DNA from: Streptomyces chumphonensis
Lineage (GTDB): Bacteria; Actinomycetota; Actinomycetes; Streptomycetales; Streptomycetaceae
DNA: 64,000 nucleotides
NCBI RefSeq assembly: GCF_014779715.1
Contig: NZ_JACXYU010000007.1
Coordinates: 186,001 to 250,000, forward strand
Direction: 5' to 3'
The notes beneath the pieces were generated by a model. That model was not told the DNA's origin, ran no database searches, and saw only the letters and a list, made by a program, of their open reading frames with translations. Both the position numbers and the translations under genes were made by a program. Positions 1 to 7,572 of the stretch are shown piece by piece. The stretch's first letter is position 1. Each line of letters opens with the position of its first letter.

Positions 1-2
1 GG

Positions 3-41
3 CTGACCGGCTACGCGCTCCTGACGGAGGCCGACGGCTGA
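3..41 (+). CDS. C-terminal end of a gene cut by the window edge
   Basis: The first bases read as an open frame of twelve codons ending in TGA at 39-41 (...ALLTEADG). Codon use is GC3-rich as in real genes here, and the next gene lies convergent to it. Too little remains to name a product. The 49 nt up to the next stop codon hold nothing recognisable. Confidence 0.4.
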   Translation: MTGYALLTEADG

Positions 42-90
42 GCTGCGGCCCGTGAACTCCGGCCGCTGAGCTCCGGCCCCTGACGGGAGT

Positions 91-2628
91 TCAGTCCTCG
101 GCCAGCTCGGCCACGCCCGTCACCCGGTGGAGGGCGAAGGTGCGGACCTCGTCGGCCGTGTGGTCGTAGGCGGTCACGAAGCCGCCCTCGACCCGGACGG
201 GTGCGATGACGCGCTGGCTGGCCGCGCCGTCCGCGTTGACGTAGCCGATCCACACCGCCGTCCCCGTCAGCACCGCCGACTGCATCGTGGCGAGGGTGTC
301 GGCCGATGTCGTCCGCGGCGGCTCACCCGTGGGCGAGGCGCCGCCCGGGGCCCGGTGGGGTGCGGTGGCGGCCAGGTCGCCCGCCCGGACGGCCCGCACG
401 GCCGCCGCCAGGAGGGTCGGGCCGGGCGGCGGCGGCCCCTCGGGCACCGGCTCGGGCGGTGTACGCGGGGGCGTGCGGTGGGCGCCGGCGCGGGCGATCA
501 GCACGTCGCCGTCGGCCGACTCGGCGGCCGGGGCGTGCCCCATCTCCCGCAGGGTCTCCAGCAGTCGGCCGGGCTCGGCCGTGGCGGCCAGGACCGTCGG
601 CGCGAGCAGCCGCAGCCCGAGGGCGGCCGAGCGCCGGTCGGCCATGATCTCCGCCAGCAGGGCGTCGTCGTCGCAGCGCACGTAGGCGGAGGCCGCGCCG
701 ACCCGCAGCCTGCCGTGCCGCCGGGCGACGTCGTCGACGAGGTAGGTGAGCGGCTGCGGTACGGGGGTGCGGGAGTGGGCGGCGAGGAAGGCGTGCAGGT
801 CGGCGGCCGAACGCCCGGCGTCCAGAGCGCGCCGTACCGAGGCGGGCGTGAAGCGGTAGACGGTCGCGCCGCCCTTGGACTCGACGTCGGCCAGCACCGC
901 CAGCGCGTCCGCCAGCGGGCGTTCCAGCGGGCCGGGGGCGACGGCCGTCAGGTCGGCCTGGAGCAGGACGTGGTCCAGCGGCTCGGGCAGGAGCGGGGCG
1001 AGCCGGGCGGCGGCGGCGTCCGCCGCGTCCGCCCAGGCGTCGGACGCGCGGGCGGCCGTTGCGGCGTGGGCCGTCCCGGTGTCGGCCGTCGCGGCGTCGC
1101 CGGTCCCGTCGTGGGCCGTGTGGTCGGCCGCGTGGGGGGCGAGCAGTCCGCGCGCGTACCCGGCGAGCGCCCCCCGGCCGGTCAGCCCGAGCAGCTCCGC
1201 CTCCTGCGACGCCGCCGCACACAGCCGCGCCCGCAGCTCCTCGGGGCCGCGCGAGGGGCGTTCCCAGCGCAGCCGGGCCAGCACGTCGTCCGGCAGGGGA
1301 GCGCCGCCCTGCGGCAGCTCCGCCAGCAGCTCCAGGACGCGGCGGCGCACCTCGGGGGCCAGGGACCGGTCCAGGCCGGGCCCGAGCGCGGCCAGCGCCC
1401 GGCCCTTCGCGTCCCGCCCGCCGACGAGCCCCGGCACGCGGGTGGCCGGGAGCCAGGCGGCCACCAGCCGCGCCCAGCGCTCCTGCGGCGGCAGGTCCCG
1501 CCACCGGTCGGCGACGGGGGTGGGCGCGTACCGTTCGTCGGCCTCCCCGTCGGAGGCCACCAGGCCCGCCGCGTAGGCGAGTTCGACCCAGAACGCGGCG
1601 GCCGGCTCGGGCAGGTCCAGCGCCAGGGCGGTCCGCTTCAGGTCACGCACGCCCAGGCCGCCCGCCCGCAGCACCGGCGGTGGCAGGCGCTCCCAGCCCG
1701 CCAGCAGCTCCTCGACGGTGGCCAGGGCGGTGAACGCCTGGCCCGCCGCCGTGGTGTCCACGGTGCGCACCTCGTGGGAGCGGGCGACCCCGACCTGCGG
1801 GGGGACGGGCTCCAGCTCGCGGTGCGCCCGGCCCCCGCGCAGGTGCAGGGCCACCTCGCGGGGCAGGACGACCGTCCGACCGCCGCTCCCCTGCCCGGCG
1901 GGCAGCAGCAGCCCCCGGTCCAGCAGCCAGCGCACCGGGGCCGTGGCGGCGCCGTCGGCGGTGCCGCCGTCGGTGGGCGTCGTGCCGCCGCCGAGGGTGC
2001 CCAGCGGCGGGCCCCACACGAGCTTTCCCAGGACCTCGCGGGCCCCGGCGGGCGCCTGCCCCAGGAGGGCCGCCAGCCGGTCCGCGTCGGCGAACAGCCC
2101 GGTCAGCGCGGCGAGCGCGCTGACCGGGTCGTGCGTCGTCGGCAGCCCGGCGTGCGCCAGGATCTCCTGGAGCCGGCCCGGCGACATCCCGGCCGCCGCC
2201 TCCGCCAGCGACGGGCCCAGGCCGGTCGGTGACGGGGCCGCCGCCGACGGCGCCAGCACCTCGCGCGCGGTGCGGACCAGCCGCAGCTGCGTGTCCGGCC
2301 CCCACACCAGCGCCCGCACCCGCAGGACGGCCAGCGCGTCCGGCAGCGCCTCCTCCCCGCCGGGCAGCAGGGCGGCCAGTTCCTCGCGGGCGCAGGGGTC
2401 GGGCGCCACGGCCAGCGCCTGGGCGGTCTGGAGGGCGAAGCGGTCCAGCCGTTCCAGGGAGCGGACGACGGACGCCCGCGTCGCGGCCCGGGTGGCCAGC
2501 TGCGTCACGTCGCCGGGGACCGGTGAGAGCAGGTCGGGACGGGCCCGCAGCAGCTCGGCGAGTGCGGCGTCGGGCCTGCCGCGCAGCTCGTCGGCGAGCG
2601 TGCGCGGCGCGGCGGTCTCACGGGTCAT
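91..2628 (-). CDS. Helicase-associated protein with XPB-like N-terminal-type domain and C-terminal WYL-like domain
   Basis: A large protein (845 aa from ATG 2628; an in-frame GTG lies at 2637). The central part, about residues 540-690, carries the block LLQADLTAVAPG followed by ADVESKGGATVYRFT, typical of the Helicase_C_3/XPB-Ssl2 N-terminal-like family. The last 75 residues look like a WYL domain, often a ligand- or nucleic-acid-sensing module. It has no Walker A/B motor, so it is not itself a helicase. In actinomycetes this family is usually encoded near an XPB-type DNA repair helicase, which fits a DNA repair accessory role (inference); the partner is not visible here. I chose ATG 2628 because TACCGT at 2636-2641 lies 7 nt upstream, a leaderless arrangement. 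Divergent from the membrane protein at 2669. Confidence 0.85.
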   Translation of the reverse strand: MTRETAAPRTLADELRGRPDAALAELLRARPDLLSPVPGDVTQLATRAATRASVVRSLERLDRFALQTAQALAVAPDPCAREELAALLPGGEEALPDALAVLRVRALVWGPDTQLRLVRTAREVLAPSAAAPSPTGLGPSLAEAAAGMSPGRLQEILAHAGLPTTHDPVSALAALTGLFADADRLAALLGQAPAGAREVLGKLVWGPPLGTLGGGTTPTDGGTADGAATAPVRWLLDRGLLLPAGQGSGGRTVVLPREVALHLRGGRAHRELEPVPPQVGVARSHEVRTVDTTAAGQAFTALATVEELLAGWERLPPPVLRAGGLGVRDLKRTALALDLPEPAAAFWVELAYAAGLVASDGEADERYAPTPVADRWRDLPPQERWARLVAAWLPATRVPGLVGGRDAKGRALAALGPGLDRSLAPEVRRRVLELLAELPQGGAPLPDDVLARLRWERPSRGPEELRARLCAAASQEAELLGLTGRGALAGYARGLLAPHAADHTAHDGTGDAATADTGTAHAATAARASDAWADAADAAAARLAPLLPEPLDHVLLQADLTAVAPGPLERPLADALAVLADVESKGGATVYRFTPASVRRALDAGRSAADLHAFLAAHSRTPVPQPLTYLVDDVARRHGRLRVGAASAYVRCDDDALLAEIMADRRSAALGLRLLAPTVLAATAEPGRLLETLREMGHAPAAESADGDVLIARAGAHRTPPRTPPEPVPEGPPPPGPTLLAAAVRAVRAGDLAATAPHRAPGGASPTGEPPRTTSADTLATMQSAVLTGTAVWIGYVNADGAASQRVIAPVRVEGGFVTAYDHTADEVRTFALHRVTGVAELAED

Positions 2629-2635
2629 CCCACCC

Positions 2636-2662
2636 ACGGTACCGGGCCCGGCCCTGTACGGT
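2636..2662. promoter_or_regulatory. Back-to-back leaderless -10 elements between divergent genes
   Basis: On the minus strand TACCGT (2636-2641) sits 7 nt before ATG 2628. On the plus strand TACGGT (2657-2662) sits 6 nt before GTG 2669. Both match the actinobacterial TANNNT -10 hexamer. No convincing -35 boxes are visible. Only 40 nt separate the two genes, so their promoters must overlap. Confidence 0.55.
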
Positions 2663-2668
2663 CGGGGC

Positions 2669-3742
2669 GTGGGGATCGAGAGTGAGAAGCTCGTCTTCGA
2701 CTACCTCAGCCGGGTCGGCGACGTGGCGCACCGAACGACGATGACGGCGGCCGAACGGGCGCGGCTGGTCGGCGAGTTGCGGGCGGGTATCGAACGCATG
2801 CGGGCCGAGGGCAGTGTGGAGTCCGTGGCGGAGGTCCGGCGCATCCTCGGCCGCTTCGGCAAACCGGAGGACGTCGTCGCGGCGGCGCGCGGCGGAGGCG
2901 GCGTCCCGACGCCGCGTCCCGCCGAGGACTCCGGCGAGTCCGGCGACCGGCCGTCGTCCGCCCGTGCCGCCCGCCGCCGCCGCGCGCCACGGGCGGAGCC
3001 GCCCGCCCCGACCGGGCCCACGCCGCCGCACCTCGTGGGCCTGGACGAGCTGCCCCCCGAGGCGGCGGACCCGCAGTGGTGGAACGGCGACGGCGGCCCC
3101 TTCGGCAAGACCAGCGGCGGCCACGTCGACGGCTTCGTCGGCGGCATCGAGATCCCCGAGATGCTGGTGCCGCCCACGGCGGACGGCGACGCCCCCAAGC
3201 TCGTCCCCGGCCAGGCGCTGCCCGGCGAGGCGCCGCCCGGCCGGGTGCCGCTGGGCAAGGAGCCGTCGAAGCCCGAGGGCGGGGCGTCCGCGGGCCCGCC
3301 GGAGCCGGCCGGGGCCGAGGAGCCCGCGCCGCCGGACGGCCGGTGGGCCCGGCTGCGTCGGCTGGCCCGCGTGCCCGTCCCCGCGGGGGGTGCGGGCGTG
3401 GCCCGCGTCGGCGGCCCGGTGGAGCTGCTGGCCGTCGCGGCGCTCGTCGCCGGCACCGTCCTCGGCTCCCTCCTGGCGCTCGCCGCCGGGTGGCTGGTGG
3501 CCTGGTGGTCGCCCCGGCTGCCGCTCGCCGAGCGCAAGTGGGCGGTCCTCGGCATGCCCGCGCTCGTCGCGGGCGGGGGCGCCGTGTGGCTGTGGGGCCG
3601 CGCGACGGGCCGCTGGGGCGAGCCCGTGCCCGAGGGCGCGCTCGGCGACGTGCTCCAGGAGAACTACCCCTGGTTCGTGCGCGCCGCCGCCCTGGCCTCG
3701 GCGGTGTTCCTCCTCTGGCGCGCCCGCCGCGTCCAGGGCTGA
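2669..3742 (+). CDS. HAAS-like N-terminal domain membrane protein, Pro-rich linker
   Basis: A 357-aa protein starting at GTG 2669. Residues 1-70 form a charged helical domain (KLVFDYLSRVGDVA ... RILGRFGKPEDVV) resembling HAAS/DUF1700-type sensor-associated domains, which in the family often interact with PadR-type regulators. A long Pro/Gly/Ala-rich low-complexity linker follows. The C-terminal third has about three hydrophobic segments (around 250-275, 290-308 and 335-350), so the protein is probably an inner-membrane protein with a cytoplasmic head. No catalytic motif was seen. No PadR partner is adjacent, so the signalling role is only inferred from the domain. The start is fixed by TACGGT 6 nt upstream. 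Confidence 0.75.
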   Translation: MGIESEKLVFDYLSRVGDVAHRTTMTAAERARLVGELRAGIERMRAEGSVESVAEVRRILGRFGKPEDVVAAARGGGGVPTPRPAEDSGESGDRPSSARAARRRRAPRAEPPAPTGPTPPHLVGLDELPPEAADPQWWNGDGGPFGKTSGGHVDGFVGGIEIPEMLVPPTADGDAPKLVPGQALPGEAPPGRVPLGKEPSKPEGGASAGPPEPAGAEEPAPPDGRWARLRRLARVPVPAGGAGVARVGGPVELLAVAALVAGTVLGSLLALAAGWLVAWWSPRLPLAERKWAVLGMPALVAGGGAVWLWGRATGRWGEPVPEGALGDVLQENYPWFVRAAALASAVFLLWRARRVQG

Positions 3743-3814
3743 GCCCGGACCTGCGGTCCACCGGCTTCCGGGTGGCCCGTACGGGTGACGTGGGCGGCCC
3801 GCACAATGGACGGC

Positions 3815-4474
3815 ATGCCCGAGCTGACCCCGGAGGCCGTCACCGTCGGCTTCGACCTGGACATGACCCTCATCGACACCCGACCCGGCATCAGGGCGGC
3901 CTACGACCTGCTGGCCGCCGAGACGGGCACCCCCATCGACAGCGCCCTCGCCGTGAGCCGGCTCGGGCCCCCGCTGGAGACGGAGCTGGCGTACTGGTTC
4001 CCGGCCGACGACGTCCCGGCGGCGGCGGCGCGCTACCGCGAGCTGTACCCGGACCACGCGATCGCCCCCGCCCGCGCGCTGCCCGGCTCCCACGCCGCGC
4101 TGGCCGCCGTCCGGGCGGCGGGCGGCCGGACCCTCGTCGTCACGGCCAAGAACGAGCCGCACGCCAAGCTGCACCTGGACCACCTCGGGCTGCTGCCCGA
4201 CGCGCTGGTCGGCGGGTTGTGGGCGGAGGCCAAGGCCGCGGCCCTGCGCGAGCACGGCGCGCACGTCTACGTCGGCGACCACGTCGGCGACGTGCGCGGG
4301 GCCCGGGCGGCCGGAGCGGTCTCGGTCACCGTCACCACCGGACCGTGCTCCGCCGAGGAGCTGCGGGCGGCCGGGGCCGACGCCGTCCTGCCGGGCCTGG
4401 CGGCGTTCCCGGCCTGGCTGGCCGCCCACCGCGCGGGGGCCGGCTACCCCGGCGAGCCCTCGGGCGTCGCCTGA
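3815..4474 (+). CDS. HAD-family hydrolase (phosphoglycolate phosphatase-like)
   Basis: A 219-aa HAD-superfamily phosphatase. Motif I is FDLDMTL with the nucleophile Asp14 and acid/base Asp16. Motif II is the Thr in VVTAKN, a lysine follows in the cap/motif III region, and motif IV is GDHVGD. Length and layout match Gph/PGP-like HAD subfamily IA enzymes with a helical cap at about residues 25-90. The substrate cannot be read from sequence. ATG 3815 is preferred over ATG 3806 because CACAAT (3802-3807) is spaced 7 nt before it, as in other leaderless starts here. The 3' end overlaps the convergent small membrane gene by 31 nt. Confidence 0.85.
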   Translation: MPELTPEAVTVGFDLDMTLIDTRPGIRAAYDLLAAETGTPIDSALAVSRLGPPLETELAYWFPADDVPAAAARYRELYPDHAIAPARALPGSHAALAAVRAAGGRTLVVTAKNEPHAKLHLDHLGLLPDALVGGLWAEAKAAALREHGAHVYVGDHVGDVRGARAAGAVSVTVTTGPCSAEELRAAGADAVLPGLAAFPAWLAAHRAGAGYPGEPSGVA

Positions 4475-4737
4475 CCGTGGCGGCGCGCGGCCCGCCGCTG
4501 CGCCGCCACCCCCCGCAGGAAGCCGGCCCCGGCGAGCGCGAACCCCACGCCCATGAGCATCGACAGCACGTACGCCGCCGTCGGGAAGGGCTCGGTGCCG
4601 AGGAACAGCGGGAGGAACGTGATGACCGTCGCCAGCGCACCGAGCGTGAAGACGACCATCCCGACCCGGATCAGCACGTCCCCGGGCCGACGCCCGTCGT
4701 CCGACGCGGAGGAGGAAGCGGAAGGTGTAGTGGTCAC
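4444..4737 (-). CDS. Small two-helix membrane protein
   Basis: A 97-aa protein with a polar Ser/Thr-rich N-terminus of about 25 residues, then two hydrophobic segments (about 28-48, VGMVVFTLGALATVITFLPL; and 55-75), and a basic Arg/Gln-rich tail. It looks like a short integral membrane protein of unknown function that recurs beside the cold-shock/mqn region in streptomycetes (recollection of synteny, not checked). The start is GTG 4737, preceded at 6 nt by TACCCT on the minus strand, another leaderless-type promoter. Its 3' end overlaps the convergent HAD gene. Confidence 0.7.
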   Translation of the reverse strand: MTTTPSASSSASDDGRRPGDVLIRVGMVVFTLGALATVITFLPLFLGTEPFPTAAYVLSMLMGVGFALAGAGFLRGVAAQRRAARRHGQATPEGSPG

Positions 4738-4903
4738 CTGTCCAGGGTAAGACCGGTGCACCTGTGCACGGCCTCGACCGTCGCTGACTCTCCGGTGGCC
4801 TCTTGTCACCGGCCACGGGGAGATTAATCTTGGGTACGGCGGGTCGAGAGCGGCCCGCCGTACCGTTATCCGGATGCCACACGAGTGCGAGGACAGGACA
4901 GAC

Positions 4904-5287
4904 GTGCCTACCGGCAAGGTCAAGTGGTTCAACAGCGAGAAGGGCTTCGGCTTCCTCTCCCGTGACGACGGCGGCGACGTCTTCGTGCACTCCTCCGTAC
5001 TCCCGAGCGGCGTCAGTGCCCTGAAGCCGGGGCAGCGGGTGGAGTTCGGCGTCGTCGCCGGACAGCGGGGTGACCAGGCGCTGTCCCTCACCCTGCTCGA
5101 CCCCGCGCCGTCCGTCGCGGCGGCGCAGCGCCGCAAGCCGGACGAACTGGCGTCCATCGTGCAGGACCTGACGACGCTGCTGGACGGCGTCTCGCAGCAG
5201 TTGGAGCGGGGGCGCTACCCGGACAAGCAGCACGGGGCGAAGATCGCCGGAATGCTGCGCGCGGTGGCCGACCAGCTCGACGTCTGA
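4904..5287 (+). CDS. Cold-shock domain protein, extended type
   Basis: A 127-aa protein. Residues 1-66 are a cold-shock (CSD/OB-fold) domain with RNP1 KGFGFLS and RNP2 VFVHSS, so it should bind single-stranded RNA or DNA in the cytoplasm. Unlike the 67-aa classical CspA type it has a 60-residue C-terminal extension (KPDELASIVQDLTTLL ...) predicted helical and characteristic of the long actinobacterial form. I chose GTG 4904, which begins the conserved PTGKVKWFN block and has AGGACAG upstream. An in-frame ATG at 4874 adds ten poorly conserved residues but lies 7 nt after TACCGT (4861-4866), so a leaderless longer form is possible. Followed by a strong terminator. Confidence 0.9.
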   Translation: MPTGKVKWFNSEKGFGFLSRDDGGDVFVHSSVLPSGVSALKPGQRVEFGVVAGQRGDQALSLTLLDPAPSVAAAQRRKPDELASIVQDLTTLLDGVSQQLERGRYPDKQHGAKIAGMLRAVADQLDV

Positions 5288-5303
5288 CCGCGCGACGCCG
5301 GGT

Positions 5304-5330
5304 CGGGGCACGCCGCTGCGGCGTGCCCCG
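5304..5330. terminator. Bidirectional hairpin between csp and mqnD
   Basis: Perfect 12-bp inverted repeat CGGGGCACGCCG ... CGGCGTGCCCCG with a 3-nt loop, lying between two convergent genes. No T-run, which is usual for high-GC actinomycete terminators. Confidence 0.75.
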
Positions 5331-5375
5331 TTCGCGTTCCTCCCGGTTTCCCGGTCTTCCCGGTGCGCGCCCGCG

Positions 5376-6257
5376 TCAGCGGCGCAGGGCGTCCGGCGCC
5401 AGGGGCGGCACCAGGCCCTCGGCGGCGGCGCGCGTCAGCAGGCCGCGCACGGCGGCGTACCCGGCCTCGCCGAGGTCGGCGGTGAACTCGTTGACGTACA
5501 GGCCGATGTGCTGGTCCATCACCGCGTCGTCCATCTCCTGCGCGTGCTCCCGCACGTACGCCCGCGACGCCGCCGGGTCGTCCCAGGCCCTGCGCACCGA
5601 GGCCCGCGCGGCGTCGGCGAGGGCCGCCAGCCGCTCCGGGCCCAGCGAGCGGCGCGCGACGATCGCGCCGAGCGGGATCGGCAGCCGCGTCGTGCGCTCC
5701 CAGTGCTCGCCCATGTCGGCCAGCTGGTGCAGCCCGTACCGCCCGTAGGTGAAGCGGGCCTCGTGGATGACGAGGCCCGCGTCGACCGAGCCGTCCCGCA
5801 CGGCGGGCATGATCTCGTGGAACGGCAGCACCACGATCTCCCCGATGCCGCCGGGCACCTCGGCCGCGGCCCACAGCCGGAACAGCAGGTAGGCGGTCGA
5901 GCGTTCGCTCGGCACGGCGACGGTGCCCCCGGTGAGCGCACGGCCCGGTTCGCGGGTCAGCACCAGCGGACCGCACCCCGTCCCCAGCGCCCCACCGCAC
6001 GGCAGCAACGCGAACTCGTCCAGCACGTACGGCAGTTGCCCGTAGGAGATCTTCAGCATGTCGAAGGGGCACGCGGCCCCCCGCTCGGCCAGCCCGTTGG
6101 TGACGTCGATGTCCGCGAACGTCACCTCGATCGGGGGCGCGCCCGGCACGAGCCCGTGCGCCCAGGCGTGAAAGACGAACGTGTCGTTGGGGCACGGCGA
6201 GTACGCCACCGCCAGCGGCCCCCCGTGGCCCTCCGCGCGGGCCTGCGTGTCAGCCAT
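5376..6257 (-). CDS. mqnD: 1,4-dihydroxy-6-naphthoate synthase (futalosine menaquinone pathway)
   Basis: A 293-aa MqnA/MqnD-family protein with a periplasmic-binding-protein-like fold. The N-terminal AYSPCPNDTFVFHA block is the MqnD signature and covers the substrate pocket; VVLPFHEIMP and DAGLVIHEARFTY follow in order. In the futalosine route MqnD converts cyclic dehypoxanthinyl futalosine to 1,4-dihydroxy-6-naphthoate in the cytoplasm. The start at 6257 overlaps the end of the upstream mqnB by 8 nt, so the two are translationally coupled. The length is normal for the family. mqnA and mqnC, also needed for the pathway, are not in this window. Confidence 0.95.
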   Translation of the reverse strand: MADTQARAEGHGGPLAVAYSPCPNDTFVFHAWAHGLVPGAPPIEVTFADIDVTNGLAERGAACPFDMLKISYGQLPYVLDEFALLPCGGALGTGCGPLVLTREPGRALTGGTVAVPSERSTAYLLFRLWAAAEVPGGIGEIVVLPFHEIMPAVRDGSVDAGLVIHEARFTYGRYGLHQLADMGEHWERTTRLPIPLGAIVARRSLGPERLAALADAARASVRRAWDDPAASRAYVREHAQEMDDAVMDQHIGLYVNEFTADLGEAGYAAVRGLLTRAAAEGLVPPLAPDALRR

Positions 6258-7008
6258 GCGATCCCCTCGGCATCCCGGACGTCGTCCACGTCCCCAGCAG
6301 CGGCGCGGCGGCGCGGAACACCCCGGTCAGAGCCGACAGGGCCTCGGGGACGCGCCACGCCGCCCGGTCCCGGGGACCCACGGCGTTGGAGACGGTCCGC
6401 ACCTCCAGCACCGGGACGCCGTACCCGGCGGCGGCCTCCGCCACACCGAAGCCCTCCATCGCCTCGGCCGCCGCGTCCGGGTACCGCCGGACCAGCTCGG
6501 CGGCGCCCCGCGCGGTGCCGGTGACGGTGGAGAGGGTCAGCACGGGCCCGAGGACGCCGTCCACGGCCCCGGCCAGCTCGCGTGCCGCCCCGGCCGGCGG
6601 CAGGTGGACGGAGGTGCCGAAACCCAGCTCCGTCACGGGCAGGAACCCCTCGGCCGTCTCCGCGCCCAGATCCGCCGCGACGATCCGCGACGCCACCACG
6701 GCCCGGCCCGGCGCCGGCCCGAAGCCGCCGCCGATGCCCGCCGAGACGACCAGCCCGTACGGCGCACCCGCCAGCACGGCGGCCGTCAGGGCCGTGGCCG
6801 TCCCCGCCGCGGCGGCGGCCGGACCGACCCCCGCCGCCAGCACGTCCAGCTCGACCTCCGCGCCCGGCGGCCCCGGCAGCGTCCACACGACGCGGCGCAG
6901 CTCCGCCGTCCCCGGCAGCTCGACCGGCTGCGGCGGGCACGGCGCGGCGCGCGTCACCGCGTCCCGCTCGGGCGGGACGGCGGTGACGACCAGGACGCGC
7001 GCGTTCAC
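6250..7008 (-). CDS. mqnB: Futalosine hydrolase
   Basis: A 252-aa nucleoside phosphorylase/hydrolase-family protein (PNP_UDP_1 fold). Visible markers are the N-terminal VLVVTAVPPERDAV, the SAGIGGGF glycine loop, and EAMEGFGVA, the family motif carrying the Met-Glu pair that contacts the ribose. It would remove hypoxanthine from futalosine to give dehypoxanthinyl futalosine, the second step of the alternative menaquinone route. GTG 7008 is the start. The gene overlaps mqnD by 8 nt, and the adjacent pathway gene makes the assignment firm. Length matches actinobacterial MqnB. Confidence 0.93.
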   Translation of the reverse strand: MNARVLVVTAVPPERDAVTRAAPCPPQPVELPGTAELRRVVWTLPGPPGAEVELDVLAAGVGPAAAAAGTATALTAAVLAGAPYGLVVSAGIGGGFGPAPGRAVVASRIVAADLGAETAEGFLPVTELGFGTSVHLPPAGAARELAGAVDGVLGPVLTLSTVTGTARGAAELVRRYPDAAAEAMEGFGVAEAAAGYGVPVLEVRTVSNAVGPRDRAAWRVPEALSALTGVFRAAAPLLGTWTTSGMPRGSHG

Positions 7009-7029
7009 GTTCGCCGCTACCGGGACGTG

Positions 7030-7545
7030 CTACTCGCTCAGTTCGAGCTCGAAGTTCCAGACGCCGTAGTAGCCGGGCTGCGCCTGCTGCTCACCGGCGT
7101 CCGGGAGCGGCGTCTCGACGATCGACATCTTGACGCTGTCCACCTCCTGACCGCCGCGCTGCAGGGCCTGCACGATGATCGAGGCGTCCACCGACTGGTA
7201 GGTGGAGTCGGCGAACGCGTCGAACGGCTGGCCCTCCAGCCAGATCTGCCAGCCGCGCTCCGCGATGTCCGGCTCCACACCGACCTTGATGCTGTCGTTG
7301 CGGTCGATGGAGATGGAGGGGGCCTCCTTGGCGTCCTCGACGCACGTGGCGAAGGATTCCTCGGTCAGCTTCTTGCCGTCGTTGTAGCAGGCCGCCTCGG
7401 AGTAGACGCTGTCCGAGCCGACGGTGACCGTCGTCATCGGCGTCGGCTTCTCGCACGCGGACAGGGCGACGAGCGCGAAGGCGGCGCCGGTCGCCGCGAG
7501 GGCCCGGGTGTGACGGCCCCGGAGCCGAGAGAGCATGCTGGTCAT
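7030..7545 (-). CDS. DUF2771-family lipoprotein
   Basis: A 171-aa exported protein. The N-terminus is basic, then hydrophobic, ending in the lipobox ALSAC with Cys31 as the lipidated residue. The mature part keeps two Cys (in AACYND and ATCVED) and the pattern seen in the actinobacterial DUF2771 family, whose function is unknown. It should sit on the outer face of the membrane. ATG 7545 is preceded at 7 nt by TAGCCT on the minus strand (7553-7558), a leaderless arrangement. mqnB begins 21 nt downstream, so cotranscription with the menaquinone pair is likely, but nothing ties it to that pathway. Confidence 0.85.
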   Translation of the reverse strand: MTSMLSRLRGRHTRALAATGAAFALVALSACEKPTPMTTVTVGSDSVYSEAACYNDGKKLTEESFATCVEDAKEAPSISIDRNDSIKVGVEPDIAERGWQIWLEGQPFDAFADSTYQSVDASIIVQALQRGGQEVDSVKMSIVETPLPDAGEQQAQPGYYGVWNFELELSE

Positions 7546-7572
7546 GGTGGGCAGGCTATCGCCCCGCGTCCC

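Noticed and set aside
127-2232. Long open frame on the plus strand opposite the helicase-associated gene
   Set aside because: Arg/Gly/Pro-rich translation without motifs; a shadow frame caused by high GC3 of the true minus-strand gene.
2618-5311. 897-codon minus-strand open frame across several plus-strand genes
   Set aside because: Covers the membrane-protein, HAD and cold-shock genes, all with firm domain support on the other strand.
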